Translations under genes and position numbers: made by a program
In this document: positions 1 to 12,780 of the stretch, piece after piece
Layout of the letters: the number at the start of each line of letters is the position of its first letter
Position numbering within the stretch: the stretch's first letter is position 1
Assembly: GCF_033115175.1 (NCBI RefSeq)
Contig: NC_084835.1
Coordinates: 87,727,948 to 87,791,947 of the forward strand
DNA length: 64,000 nt
Direction: 5' to 3'
From: Lepus europaeus
Taxonomy: Eukaryota > Chordata > Mammalia > Lagomorpha > Leporidae
The notes under the pieces: model-generated
Database searches by the model: none
Seen by the model: the letters and a program-made list of their open reading frames with translations, nothing else
Told to the model about the DNA's origin: nothing

Positions 1-38
1 AGTATCTGGACAGCCTTGGTGTACATATAAGCAGTTCA

Positions 39-377
39 GGGGCTGATGCTGTGGCGTACTGGGTAAAGCTGCTGACCACAGTGCCAGCATCCCATGTAGG
101 GCACTGGTTCGAGTCTCAGCTGCTGCTCCACTTCCAATCCAGCTGTCAGCTGTGACCTGGGAAAGCAGTGGAAGATAGCACAAGTCCCTGGGTTCCTGCA
201 CCCATGTGAGAGATCCAGAAAAAGCTCCTGGCTCCTGGCTTCGCATCAGCTCAGCTCCAACCATTGCGGCCATCTGGTGAGTGAACCAACAGGTGGAAGA
301 CCTCTCTCCGTCTCTCTCTCTGCCTCTGCATCTCTGTAGCTCTGCCTTTCAAATAAACAAATAAATCTTAAAAAAAA
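39..377 (+). repeat. CSINE (lagomorph C repeat), near full length
   Basis: The element begins ggggctgatgctgtggcgta and has the B-box-like ggttcgagtct near 105. It then shows the central body (gacctgggaaagcagtggaaga), a CT-rich stretch and an aaataaacaaataaatctt tail with an A-run. SINEs of this family come from a tRNA and are mobilised by L1 enzymes; this copy has no coding capacity. Confidence 0.93.
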
Positions 378-383
378 AGCAGT

Positions 384-2206
384 ATAGTGGGTGGTTCCTG
401 ACAAGTGAGTCAACATTTTTTTAGAGGATAATGCTCTCACCAAAAGGCATGAATGACTAATATTTGAATTTTGAGTGAAAATAAACACTGGTGCTGGAGA
501 GCCTTGGAGCAAGTCAGAGTTAGAAAGAAAATTCATGGGAGTGATGTGGTGTGGTATAGCCACCTGCTGAGATATTTAATCCTACTTTGCTCCCATGTCT
601 ACATACCTAACTAAAGAACCTGAGAAATCTTGAGAATATGGTACCACTCAGGTGGATACCAAGCCACATTGACCAGGAGCTGTTATGAAAACCTGCCTTG
701 ATTTCATACCTTCCTGCTAAAAGATGTTATCACCCTGCCATTTCTCTGAAGGAGATAGGGTGATGACCTGGAGAACAAAGCAGGCTGACAGGCCTGAAAT
801 GTGCCCTGGGTTTTGCTGTCGGAGAAGACATAGCTCAGAAAGTGACTCAAGAAAATACTGTCCCACATGGATGCTGATAACACGCAATCACTAAAAATCA
901 CTAAAGCATTAAGCTACCTTTGTCAGAAACCTTAGATCCTAGTTTTTTTTTTTTCTTTACTGATAAATGCTTTTATTAGCCACAATGATAATGGTGCCAA
1001 TAATAATCTAGTTATTCAAGCATCTGGAATGATTCTTAATAATTTATGATTTCCATTTTTTGTATAAAATTCAGCACAATTCAGCCTAAAAAAGAGAAAA
1101 AAAAGAAGTTATACACAGAAAATGAATTATGCACCAAATTGTAAATATTCCATTTCTTTTGCTGATCTGAAACTCCCCAAAGAAATATGAACACTTGATT
1201 TAAAATTCAGCTGCAGTGACATTTCCTAGCTGGAAAGAATACTTGCACAAATTCACAAGAATTTGCAAAAAGATAACTTTTTTTGGTGGATACTAGTACA
1301 TTCTAATGTGTTTTTAAAAACCATCCTGGGCTTATATTCCCCAAAATGAATAAAATATTTCTTAGTGGAAGCTTATTCTGTGGATAGACTTTTGCAATGT
1401 TTCAACAAGAAGGGAGTTTGCATTGCCATGGATAACCTCACGATAGCAGGGAGGCCTGTGGCAGCAGCTTCATACCCGGAGAGCAGTAAAAGTCATATAG
1501 GTGCTTACTACTAACTGTTAAAGACATCTTGGCCAAAATTGTGGTGTGTCACAACTGAGAACTATAAGCCCACTAAAATAAAAAAGGAAACTGGAAAACT
1601 CATCTGTTATGTGTTCAACTGGGTTTCTAAATACAAGAAGTCAAAGAGACTAAGCTCAGAGAAACACTGCTGACATATTACTAGTGACTATTTTTGTTTG
1701 TTTCTTTAAAACAGTCCTCAGCTATGGAAGGATTAGCTTCCACTCTTGACTGCAACGATATATGATGTGTGGGGAACCAAATATAGATAAACCAACTGTC
1801 CAAATACTTTGAACATAGGGAAGAATAAGCAGCAAGTGAAACTGAGCTGACATCCCTCTTTATTTTTATGTCACAACGTACAGATACACAAAGCACCCTA
1901 AATATCAGCACTGTACTGAATTGTTGATACGAATGATTTGATATTTTGCCCATCAGCAATAGATGCTTGGCTAATAACAGCTTACATTGATATTAAATTA
2001 TTTAGCATTCATTCAGCAGATATTTATTAGCTATATATTTGATACATTATAGGTGTAGTATATGGCATTTTCTATGTGTAAACTGAAGATTGGAACTAGT
2101 TTTCTAGACTCTCGTATCATTAATCATAATTAGTTGTCACTCCAAAGGAAGTCTACAGATTCTTATGGTCAAATCACAGTGGCTTGTTAGAGTGGGTGTG
2201 CAGGGG
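384..2206. other. Unique AT-rich sequence
   Basis: No gene or clear young repeat is visible. A T-run lies near 943-954. At about 2003-2090 the text (attcattcagcagatattta) resembles the common attcattcaacaaatattta segment of ancient L2-class repeats, but the match is short. The ORFs here are short, start at arbitrary ATGs and show no family motif. Confidence 0.5.
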
Positions 2207-2541
2207 TGGGTGTTTGGCCTGTGGTGTGCTGGCTGAGTCCAGAGTCTCACACTGGAGTGTCTGCATCCCACATATGGCTGTGACTCTGGCTTCACCTCTT
2301 CACTTCAGCTTCCTGCTAATGTAGATCATGTGGAGCAGCAGAAGGCGCGAATAGTTGGGCTCCTGCCACCTATCTGGGAGACTTGAATTCAGTTCTGAGC
2401 TCCATATCAGTACCTCCCAGTTCCAGCCACTACAAAAGTTTGGAGGTTGAATCAGTGAATGGAAACATCCTCTCCCAATCTCTCTCTCTCTCTCCCTTCC
2501 TCCCCCCTTCCCTCTCTCAAATTGGTAAATACATATTAAAG
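2207..2541 (+). repeat. CSINE, older diverged copy
   Basis: Recognisable blocks occur in order: the gcatcccacatatgg region, cttcctgctaatg, a ctgggagacttgaattcag block, a CT-rich stretch (2480-2515) and a degraded A-rich tail. Many substitutions point to an older subfamily than the CpG-rich copies elsewhere. Confidence 0.8.
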
Positions 2542-3912
2542 ATGCATATTCTAAAGCTGTAATACAGAAGACACTATAGAATAATATCTGGGATAGGTAC
2601 CTAATAATAAGTAATATTTAACAAGCACCCAAAATGACTTGCTTTTAGCAACTTCTTCCCTAAAGATGCCAGGACTCATGGGTTGATTGATTTATTTCAG
2701 TTATAGTATTACCTGATATAACCTTAAGTGCTGTTTTCATCTGGAACAGAAGCCTTGTCTGGCAGCACAAATTATAGGAAGACAGGACAGCAAACAGTGA
2801 GAGGCATCTCAGAGAAAGACGTCTGCGTCTGGAAGAAATATAAAGTTAGCCAGAGAGTGAAGACTACGAGAGAGAGTTCACTACAATGTAGACACAGACA
2901 TGCGTGCCATAAGAGGTTGTGTCCTTCTCTGATTTGCATAAAATACCAATGTCGGCAAGTTTTATATTTTTATAACTGATTCACAAGGCAGATTTGTATC
3001 AGAATGTGACTGATGAAATTCACTTAAAATTCTCCTCTTCTTCTATTGCCTTTCCAAAGCTCTTCTTTTCTCCTTATCTGTGTAGTCCTGTCTCTAATGG
3101 ATTACTAGTTCTCCAACAGCCCCTAGGAACACAAATATTGTAGTCTCTAATGGTAGTATAGGCACCTAGTGATCACCCACTGAGGGATGACACATCAGCT
3201 CTGTCATTGAACTCTCAGTCCCTCTAAAACAAGTCTGCACAGGCTGTTGCCTACCTATCTACCATGAAGACATACCCAGCTACCCAGCTCTTCAGATTTG
3301 TGGCCAAAATAGTCTTACACCTATACTGCTTACTTCAATTTGGACTGTTTTGAAACTTACTGCATCTCATCTGTAAGATTGGGCTGTGACAGGAATGAAA
3401 ACTCTCATGTGACCTTTGTTTTCTATGCATTAACGTGTGTTCCTCAGTGCAGTCAAATCAAGTTTTTCCATATTATCCATTCACCCACGGTGAGATGGCA
3501 TATTGAATGACCCTAAAGAATGAACTAATTAATTCTAACAGGGGAAATAAATCAATCCTTACCTTTTTTGTTTTTGTTATTATTTATAAGAAAATAATTG
3601 ACCTCTTCTTCCAATTTTTGAATAGTTTAGTTGTGCTTGAAAACTTCAGAAAAGCAAAAGAGTGGTCAACCAAAATAAAACTTGCATGCAGATTTTCATC
3701 CTTTTCTGATTCTAATACTTTACATAATATGTCATTGTTAGATAACACAGAGTATTTATTACATGGCAAGATGGTATGCAACACATGCATGTGTACTTTC
3801 CAATGAAATGCTGGCATGATTGTTATTGACATTGTAACCAAATACCTATCATCACAGAAGTGCTGAAAGTACAAAGCCCTTTTTTGTCCCATGAAGTATA
3901 TCTAACAATTAT
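2542..3912. other. Unique sequence, nothing recognised
   Basis: AT-rich DNA without tRNA, snRNA, exon-like or clear repeat signatures. The opposing ORFs at 3507-3806 (+) and 3584-3892 (-) are low-complexity translations of AT-rich DNA and show no domain. Confidence 0.5.
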
Positions 3913-3948
3913 TTCTCTTTCTTTCCCTCTCTCCCTCTCCCTCTCCCT

Positions 3949-4025
<77 letters not shown>
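3913..4025. repeat. Compound CT/CA microsatellite
   Basis: A run of ctctccct-type units passes into pure (CT)n near 3960-3994 and then (CA)n to about 4025. It is probably length-polymorphic. The ORFs through it (poly Ser-Leu / His-Thr and Arg-Glu) are artefacts of the repeat. Confidence 0.97.
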
Positions 4026-4027
<2 letters not shown>

Positions 4028-5420
4028 CTCTTCCTCTACCCTCTGGTCACCCTTCCTCTTTGGTCTTTGGTTTATCAATATATAAAGTAGTAAATGTGAT
4101 GACTCCTCCATATATCTGCTTTTCAGATTTTATTCACCTCTGACCTATAATGGTCCAATTTAGCTCAAGTACTTTTATTTATGCTATTCCCTAGACCTAT
4201 ACATTTTGATCAAAGAAATGACACTCGCTGTTCAGTGCCTTCAGAGAGCACTTTGCAGGTACCATCCGTTCAGAAAAAGCAGTCACCCAATACATGAGAT
4301 TGTGACAAGGTATAATGTAATGGTAGTTATGCGAACCTCCAATAAACCAGTGCTACTTCACAGATTACTTGGAGAGAAAGTCTCTTAGCGTGCTTGAAGA
4401 AGTATGAAATGAATTTCATTTCCTTCTCATTTGCCTTGCTTCTGAAAGGTTTCATGCAAGATATGTGACCAACTATTATAGTACTAATCCATCCATGACA
4501 GAGCTCAATTTTCTCTGAGAATTTACTTCTGAATGGGCTTCCGAAATACTTGAAAGCTCAAAATTAAAGTACACTGAACAGAGCAGCCACTGAGCTGTGG
4601 ACAACTGTCAGTCAAGAAAACCAGTTGGAACAAAATGTAAATTAGATTTTATTTTATTTTATTTTATTTTTTTAACGCGATCTACAATGATGAGGTGGTA
4701 AAGTTTTATAGCCCATTTCCAAACAAGAACAATAAGAAGGGAAGTGGTGAGAACTGTTGTTGTGAGCTTTTCTCATTACTACAAATGAAAATGGGAGCTT
4801 GTGTTGTGGAAATTCTACAAGTGAAGTGCAAACACTGTGGTTTGTTGCATGCACCCTTTGTTCTGGTGGGTGAGGAAGTGGGATGAGGAAACTCTACGCC
4901 TGTCCCTTGAGATGATGTGTATAAAACAACTAACACTGCATGTGGCATTCAGGTGTTCAAGAAGTAGCAAGGGCAGCAAAGGAAGTTTTGTTTCATTGAA
5001 ACAGTAGGACTTTAAAAAATTTAACATTTTTTGATTCCAGAAATTTGGGAAGTTAGGGATCCACTAAACAAAATTGGGAAAATGTGGCTGACATAATTTT
5101 TAATGTATGGGGAAAAGTTCCTAAGCTACTAAGACAAAAACTTCCAGTTAGTTCCTCCCATGTATTCAAGTCTAATTGAAGTATAATGAAGATAGAAAAA
5201 AGTCAGTAAATCTTGTTTCATTTAAAATTTGTATGTGTGATTGAAAGTCAGAGGGACACTGACAGAAAGAGACCTTCCATCTACTGACTGACTCTTCAAA
5301 GGCTTGCACCAGCCAAATCTGGGCTAGGACAAAGTCAGGAAGCTCAATCTTTGTTTCCCGCATGGATAATAGGAACCCAAGTACCTGAGGTTTCACCCGC
5401 TGTCTCTCAGAGTGATGTAG
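4026..5420. other. Unique sequence with a short (ATTTT)n tract
   Basis: Mostly unique AT-rich DNA. A short attttattttatttt tract lies near 4646-4672. No exon or RNA gene is recognised. Confidence 0.5.
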
Positions 5421-5872
5421 GCAGGCAGATAAGATAAAATTGACTGGGTTTGTGAGCTGGAAGACCACTCCTTCACCATGCCCCTGTGTGATCTCATTCC
5501 CCTACCTGACCCCACCTGTATGTCCATCTGCCCATCAGGCTATGTAACCACCCCCCTTTGGAAGTGAATAAAAGTTGGAACACGGTGGGCCCCTCCCTTT
5601 TTTGCCCTTGCTGCCCATACCTTCGGGGTGTGTGGCCTTTCCGGCACTAGCTCCCTGTTTTCCTGCCTGCATGCTTGCTGCATGTGGCTTGCTCCTGGCC
5701 TGCTCTCTGCTTGGTATGGACCCAACTTAATTTCTAGACTTTGCTTTCTCCCCTAAATAAAGCCTTCACCTTCCTATGCATCTCTCTCACTGGATAAGAA
5801 GCTTAAAAACTTAACATGTTGTCTGGTCTATCTGAGCCAGTATTTAGAATTCTCTGAATATGTGACAAGAAC
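5421..5872 (+). mobile_element. Solo LTR-like element, copy A
   Basis: This block shares a series of segments with 62903-63362: gtaggcaggcagata, gtgagctggaagacc, tttggaagtgaataaaag, ttctagact, aagccttcac, and a shared end near gtatttagaattc. It contains a TATA-like gaataaaag at about 5565 and an AATAAA polyadenylation signal at about 5756, followed by a short downstream region. That layout is typical of an endogenous retroviral LTR. No internal retroviral genes lie beside it, so it is probably a solo LTR. Family and exact ends are not determined. Confidence 0.6.
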
Positions 5873-7384
5873 CCACGAGCTTATTGATATTGAAAAAATA
5901 TTAATAAGAAAAACGGTATTAACAGTGTGCAATAGCAGGAAGCTATGGTCGAGAGAAGCTGGGACTTGATCATAGGCACTCTGACATGAGAGGATGGTCC
6001 CCAAGTGGCGACTTAAACACTGTGCCCAAAACCTACCCCTAAAGCCCATTTCTTGATCTGAAAATTCAACCTTCTAGTAACAATGTGGGGGAAGAAGGAT
6101 AGAGATGAATGCTTTTAAGAAGTTCCCATTTTCTAATGTAAGCAACAAAGTCAGTATCAGGCAGCTATTGCAAATGGAAAATATGTTTTCACTGACACAA
6201 CAGAGATTCAATGAACACATTCACGTGACAATAAACCCAAATAACCCAAATAGTACCTATCTGAATTAGATACTTCTTGAGTGTTTTTATATTTGTTCTT
6301 TTTGAGAGACTTGGGCCTAACATTTAAGTAGTGGAGATGTAAGTGACAACCAAGCACGTGTATTTCTAATAATAACTTTATAAGAAATAGCACTCATCAT
6401 GTAAGAAGAGTTTATTCAAGGGAGTGTTGTATTAGTAACACAGAAATAGAGTAAACCTGAGTGTGATGATACCCAACAGGGGAATGAAATGAGGCTCAGT
6501 GTAAGATACCAGGGAGGGTTACCAGCACACTGCATTCTGCTACTTCTCCATGGTTCTGTTCTCTGTTTTGTTTATTTGCTTGCTTGTTTGTTTGTTTTGT
6601 ATAAATAGGGAAATTTGTTTTCCTGGACCAAAAGCTCAAATAAGGAATAGAATGATTGTTCAGAATTTCACAAAGCTCTAATCATTCCCTTCATACAGGG
6701 TCTAATAGATGAGTACTCAAAATAGGTCAATGATTTTCCAGGTCAAGAACTTTCCCTCCTGGAAGATAGGAGTTGAACAGGAATACTGCAAAATTATCTC
6801 TCTATATATCTCTCCAAGATGACATTTTCTTGTATTTGCCTAAGACTCCAACTCAATCTTTGGAAGTTCTCTTTGTTCACTACTTGAACTAAAGATATGC
6901 CACAACAAATTCATCTGCATAGGTTTCTGTGTTCCCACCCAGGAACACAAACTAGAGAGATGGAAGTCTTACATAAGAAGAACCAAAAAAAAAAAAAAAA
7001 AAAAAAAAAGGAGGGATCTTGGGTCATGAATCACAGCAAGAAGTACCATTCACCAAACATCTGCATTAGACACTCACAAGAAGAAATTAACTTTTATTAT
7101 ATTAGCCTGTGATGCTTAGGCTTAACACAATTTTTCAATGTCTACCCTGAGTAATAGATCAGAAAAGCAAATATTATTCCTGCTTTGATTATGGATACCA
7201 ACACTGAGACTTAGAAGATACCATACTTCTTTACTCCAATCTCATTTTCTTCTTTTTCTTATGGAAGTCCTCATACATTGGAACCAAATAGTAATAACAG
7301 ATAAGAAGGGAGACCTACAACATGAAAATCTCAGTTAATGCTGTATGTACATCAAATTCATAACATTCTGGAAGGTGTACAGTG
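5873..7384. other. Unique sequence with poly-A run
   Basis: No gene recognised. A pure A-run of about 25 nt lies at 6985-7009 without a recognisable retroelement body upstream. A gtttgtttg-rich stretch lies near 6570-6600. Confidence 0.5.
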
Positions 7385-7496
7385 AAGTTATTACCATTTA
7401 GCAAGTAAGAAAATTGAGAAAGAGATGTAAAATAATTTGTCAAAGTCCAACCATTTAGGTAAGTGCTGGAATTGGAATTAAAACTCAGGCTACATA
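7385..7496 (+). repeat. MIR SINE remnant
   Basis: The order of text (ttattaccatttagcaag, aagaaaattgag, gtaaaataatttgtcaaagtcc, then aattggaattaaaactcagg) follows the MIR core: ccattttacagatgaggaaactgag, taacttgcccaaggtc, gattcaaacccagg. An ancient mammal-wide SINE, strongly diverged. Confidence 0.65.
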
Positions 7497-8271
7497 TATC
7501 CACATCCACTTACACCTCCAGACAATAGGGGCTTTAGTCTTTGTAGTAGCTGGTCAACATAGTGAAAGGGCAGAAGGGGAAATACATCTAACCTGCACAT
7601 CTGCTTCCTGATTATAATTTTATTTGACTTTTAATATTTGTATGTACTGATTGAAATATACCAGTGACTTTCCTGAGATCTGCCAATTTGCAGTAAGCAG
7701 AGAACTTTTTCAGACATGAGTGCAGGGGAATGCATGATTGATATGCAACATCAGTGGACTTACCTGCACCTTGTTTTGAGTTGTGGTGCAAAGATCTTAA
7801 TTGCCATCATGTTAGTAACATTATAGAAGCAATCTCTCAGCTGCAATGTCTGAGAATGTATTCTTTTTTACTCCTTTCCATTGTAATGAGAGAGAATGGA
7901 CCAAAGACAGGCTCTCATCCCACCAGGTCAAAAGAACCAGTGTTAGCAATACAACTCTTCAAAATAGGGAAAGAAAAAAGACAGGAAAATAGTAATAAAT
8001 AAATATGTTTTGCTTCATTCATTTTTCCTGTATTCTCTCTTGAAACCACTGCAGCCAGTGGTCTTTGATGTCATTCTGTGCCTTTCCTTCACCCTTTCCT
8101 TTTTATCCACTTCTTTCTCCTTCCTCTCCTGTTAGTAAAATACTTTATCCTTGATCTAAGTAGCATTGTATTAAGAGTAAGATATTGAGAAATCAGAAAC
8201 GTTGTCTTAGAATAACTATTGCCACCATCTTTATTTTTTGAATTTTTTAAAACTAATTTTGTACTACTCTT
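7497..8271. other. Unique sequence, nothing recognised
   Basis: AT-rich, without exon, RNA or clear repeat signatures. Confidence 0.5.
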
Positions 8272-8625
8272 ATTTTTTAAGATTTGCTTATTTATTTATT
8301 GAAAGAAAGAGTTATAGAGAGAGAAAGAGAAAGAGAAACAGAGACAAAGACACAGCGTGAGATCTCCTATCTACTGGTTCTCCCCCCTAAATGGCTACAG
8401 TGGCCAGTGCTAGGCCAGCCAGAGGGCAAGAGCAAGAAGCTTCATCTGGGTCTCCAGCGTTGGTGTCAGGGGCTCAAATAATTGGGTCATTTTTTGCTGT
8501 TTTCCTAGGCACATTAGCAGGGAGCTCAATCATAATGGAGTCATGGGAACTTGAACCAGAATCCACATAGAATGCTGACATCAAAGGTAGAAGCTTAACC
8601 CACTATGCTCTAACACTGGCCCCCA
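8272..8625 (-). repeat. CSINE, minus strand
   Basis: Read on the plus strand it starts with ttttttaagatttgcttatttatttatt (the reversed tail), passes a GA-rich stretch and ends cactggcccccaatatc, the reversed SINE head. Moderately diverged. Confidence 0.9.
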
Positions 8626-8725
8626 ATATCTCTGTTGTTGAGAATGCCTCTTAAATTGCATGAGTCTCAATTTCTTCAGAGATAATTAAATCAGTGATAA
8701 TTGATTCAGTCCAGTTACTCATTTA

Positions 8726-9058
8726 AAAACAAAAAGATTTATTTGTTTATTTGAAAGAGTTACACAGAGAGAAGGAGAGGCAGAGAGAGAGAGAGAAGTC
8801 TTCCATCTACTGGTTCACTCCCCAACTGGCCGCAACAGCCAGAGCTGCGCCGATCTGAAGCCAAGAGCCAGGAGCTTCTTTGGGTCTCCCATGCTGGTGC
8901 AGGGGCCCAAGAACTTGGGCCATTTTCTACTGCTTTCCCAGTCCATAGCAGAAAGCTGGATTGGAAGTGGAGCAGCCAGGTCTCGAACCAACGCCCATAT
9001 GGGATTCCCAGCACAGCAGGCAGCAGCTTTACCTGCTATGCCACAGCACTGGATCCCA
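8726..9058 (-). repeat. CSINE, minus strand, well preserved
   Basis: Contains agatttatttgtttatttgaaag, a GA-rich stretch, caagagccaggagcttcttt, gggtctcccatgctggtgcagg, aacgcccatatggg and a terminal cacagcactgg. Near full length. Confidence 0.93.
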
Positions 9059-9113
9059 GATACTCTAAATTAAAACTATGAATAATGATTATAATATTAA
9101 AATACGTTGAATT

Positions 9114-9461
9114 TGGGTCTGGCATCGTGGCACAGCCAGTAAAGCTGCCATCTGAAACTCCAGCATCCCATCAGGGTACCAGTTCTTATACAGGTGGCCC
9201 CACTTCTGATTCAGCTCCCTGCTATGTGCTTGGGAAACCAGCGAAAATGGCCTAATTCCTTGGGCTCCTACATCCATGTGGGAGAACCAGAGGAAGCTAT
9301 TGGCTCTGGACTGCAGACCAGAGACTGGCCCAGCTCCAACCATTGAGGCCATTTGGGGAGTGAACCAGCAAAAGGAAGCACTCACTCTCTCTTTCTCTCT
9401 CTCTCTCTCTCCCTCTCTTTCTGTAAACTCTTTCAAATAAATAAATGAATATTTTTTTAAA
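9114..9461 (+). repeat. CSINE, plus strand
   Basis: Starts gggtctggcatcgtggcac and ends ctttcaaataaataaatg plus A-rich tail. It lies head to head with the copy at 8726-9058, about 55 bp away. The ORF on the opposite strand across it is a SINE translation. Confidence 0.92.
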
Positions 9462-11758
9462 ATGTTGAATTTATACACATTTAAGTTTTAGTTAAAAAAA
9501 AAACTGTTAACTTCCATTGACATCTCATACCAAACACTGTATGAGAACACATTACCATTCTTTCCTTCGCCTTGTGTATACCCAGTGCCCCATGTGGAAT
9601 GCTTGTCTGTCTGTCTATCTACGTACCATTATCTAATCTATCAACAACCATCTGTCTATCACATTTTTGTAACTTACCTACTCTGTCTTTTCTTTATTTT
9701 GTCATTAGCTCTTTCCAGATCAATTAAAGAACTATGCCATATTACTTATCTCCAAGCTCACAGCACATATTTGTACTGCCTACTTGGCAATACATATTAT
9801 TATGACATATATAACATTCTATTTTGATTTTGCATTGTTAGAAAATTTGAAAATGCATTTAAATTTTTGGAGATGTTAAAAATTTTATTTATGTTTGGTT
9901 GATACAAGCATATAATTAGGAACACCTTCTTATATCCACACAAGTATCTAGCAAAGAACTTTGAACATAATATCTGTCCCTAAAATGTCTAATTTTTAAT
10001 AGTGGCAAAAATGATGCAGTGTTGACAATCCCATTACCCAGCAGGTGCTGTAGTTGGTTGATGTTTATGACCTTAATCAGGAGTCGTCTGTGTTTCTTTA
10101 AGAAGGATATTCAAAAAGACTAAGTGAGCTAAGTCAAAATCCTACTGATACTGATTATAATGTTCACCATTTGCACAGAATTTCCTGGAATTCCCTTAGT
10201 GTTTCCAGAGGTATCCAGACATTTTGTCTTCTTGGATGTAGATGACTGAGGACTGAGAAGATGAGGGAAACCAAGGAATTCTGACACAGATTTACCATCA
10301 ATCGTCTGTTGCCCACTTAATTATGGTTTGGCTACCTGTTACCCTCTCATTTAGCCCCTGTAATTATGGCAGCGTAGAACAACATGGAATTCTGTACTGT
10401 CAGCTACAGGAAGTAAAAATTAAGCATGAATATTTTTCATCTGCCAAGTAAGTATTCTTATTCCATGGGCATAGTATTTTTTGTATTTAAAATGACAGAT
10501 CCTGTCACAAAGGGTCTTAAAATTATATTGAAAAGATACCTGTATTACAGCAGAGGTTAAAAAACTCATTTATTTATAAGACTCTTAGGTCCTGGAGAGG
10601 TCTTCTGCCTCCTTCTCCCTGAAGACAGTTAATATCATTGAAAATAAAAAAGCTGTTATATTATAAGACAAGGTACAGTGGTATTAAAAACAAACACAGG
10701 CGGGATGGTGCCAGCAATGTACTCCAATGCTACTAAACTGTTGTCTCTAATTGGAAAAAAAAGGTGTAGGTGATAGTTTTTTGTTTTTCATGTTTCTGGT
10801 TTTGTTTCTTCCAGCTATTTTTGCACACAGATCCAATTCGTTAAGTTACACAAAATAAAGTAGGCAGCATTTCATGGAGTAGCCAATTTCAGGAAAAATA
10901 AAACCACCCAAGGAGTAGATGAAGGATGTGAACTGATCATGAAGCCAGCTGGAAGGACAGCATGTCTTACCTACACTACAGAGGCGCTTGCAACTTTCAA
11001 AAGGCAAGGAGCAATAAACCCAAAGAGCTGGTGAAAATGAAAGGGGAGAGTTATTCATTCCCCTGCAAACAGTGTGGCCTTTTATTGCCTTCATCCCTGA
11101 AGCTTTGGAGCTTAGTGAGGAACTCAGACACTGATCTGCACCTGTTGAGCACACAGTCCTTCAGTGTGATGCAGAAGCATTTTTGCCTCACCTCAGAATG
11201 CACTGGGGATTCCTCCACAGGATTCCATGGATCTTAGGCCTGAGCTACTAACTCACCAAGTGAGACCAATGGTAGCTAGTGCTGCCAAAGCAAAGACCGT
11301 GGACTAAATGGGTCTCAGAACTTGAGTGGGGCTAGAACCAACTCCCACAGAATCGTGAGTTTGTCAAGAGTCATGTGCAAACCCATTAGCAAACTCGTCC
11401 AGAGAAAAGAATGTCAAGCCGAAAAGCAATTCAGTGAGAAATGTTAGCATTCTGCCTGAGAATACAACTGGTAGGAGAACATAGTATGTCTAAGTCCTTA
11501 AGCAGCACAGAATTCCATTTAACTTTTCTTCCATAAGCCCGGGGAGAAACTGCTGGAGGGTGCTCTATAATTCCTCTGCTCCAGGGATTCTCGACCTCAA
11601 ACCAAGTTTTCAGCTTCATTCATTCTGCTTGCTTATATCTGAAGTAAAGGTAAATTATATCAGGATTTTGATCAGACAAGACCACCTTGGATCAGTAGGT
11701 GTGTTCAGAAAGATTTTCACGCACTGCTATAGAATAGGTATTGCTCAAAGTGCTAGGG
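9462..11758. other. Unique, repeat-poor sequence
   Basis: About 2.3 kb without CSINE or L1. A segment near 10,200-10,450 is less AT-simple and carries two aattatgg motifs (cacttaattatggtt and ctgtaattatggcag), so it is a candidate conserved noncoding stretch. No splice-bounded exon is convincing. Confidence 0.45.
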
Positions 11759-12069
11759 AGGGGCCGGCGGTGTGGCAAAGAGGGTGAAGCCACTGCCTGA
11801 AGTGCTGGCATCCCATATGGGCACAGGTTCTAGTCCCGGCTGCTCCACTTCCAATCCACCTTTCTGCTATGGCCTGGGAAAACAGTGGAAGATGGCCCTT
11901 TGGGCCCCTGCACCGCATGGGAGACCCAGAAGGGGCTCTTGGCTCCTGGCTTCGGATAGGCACAGCTCCGGCAGCTGTGAAGCAGCAGATAGAAGACCTC
12001 TCTTTCTGTCTCTCCCTCTCTATGTCTGTAACTCGTACCTCTCAAATAAATAAATAAATTTTTAAAAAG
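11759..12069 (+). repeat. CSINE, plus strand
   Basis: Begins gaggggccggcggtgtggc, continues catcccatatgggcacaggtt and ctgctatggcctgggaaaac, and ends tcaaataaataaataaattt. Several CpGs remain, so it is relatively young. A short internal deletion precedes the CT stretch. Confidence 0.94.
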
Positions 12070-12346
12070 ATTCTTCATAGAGAATCCACTGTCTATACTC
12101 TCAAAACGCCTAAAATGAAGAAAGAAAGGAATGACACACATTGAAGAGTCTACAAGCAATCAAGGTATGCAAGGGACTGCAAATGTTTATAAGAGGAGTG
12201 ATACATTATTTTATTTAAAATATAATTTTTTGGTTTTGATCTCAATTATCTGAAGAAAAAGTGCTGGATTGTATTCTATTTCAATGCAAATCTAGTTATA
12301 AGCATACATTAATACATTTTTTTTCTAATTCTAAAAGAATATAATA

Positions 12347-12688
12347 CAGGGAACCAGCATTCTGACGTAGCAGGTAAAGCCTGTGACTGTGGTGGGGGCA
12401 TCCCATGTAGGTTGCATTTCATGTCCTGGCTGCTCAGCTTCAAATCCAGTTCCCATCTAATGTGCCTGGGAATATTGCAGAGGACCCGAGTGCTCTGGTG
12501 CCTGTGCCTACATGGGAGACCTGAACGAAGCTCCTGACTCCTGGCTTCAGCCTGACCCAGGCCTGGCCAATGCATCCATTTGGGGTGTAGACCAGCAGAT
12601 GAAGGATCCTTTTTCTGTCCATTGCTCCCTCTTTCTGTAACTCTGCCTTTTGAACAAGTAAATGAATCTTAGGGAAAAAAAAAAAAAG
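12347..12688 (+). repeat. CSINE, plus strand
   Basis: Head agggaaccagcattctgacg, body catcccatgtaggttgcatt and gggagacctgaacgaagctc, tail aagtaaatgaatcttagg followed by an A-run. Diverged mid-age copy. Confidence 0.9.
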
Positions 12689-12780
12689 AATGTGATTTAA
12701 CCAAATTGTGTTCATTATTTAGGAATTTTTGGAGTTGGAGAACAATGCTTATTGATGCCATCATTCTGAAATGTTTTTGG

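Noticed and set aside
10962..11237. 91-codon ORF containing SFPCKQCGLLLPSSLK, suggesting a zinc finger
   Set aside because: Only the CXXC half is present. No histidine pair follows at the spacing of a C2H2 finger, and no splice-bounded exon structure is evident.
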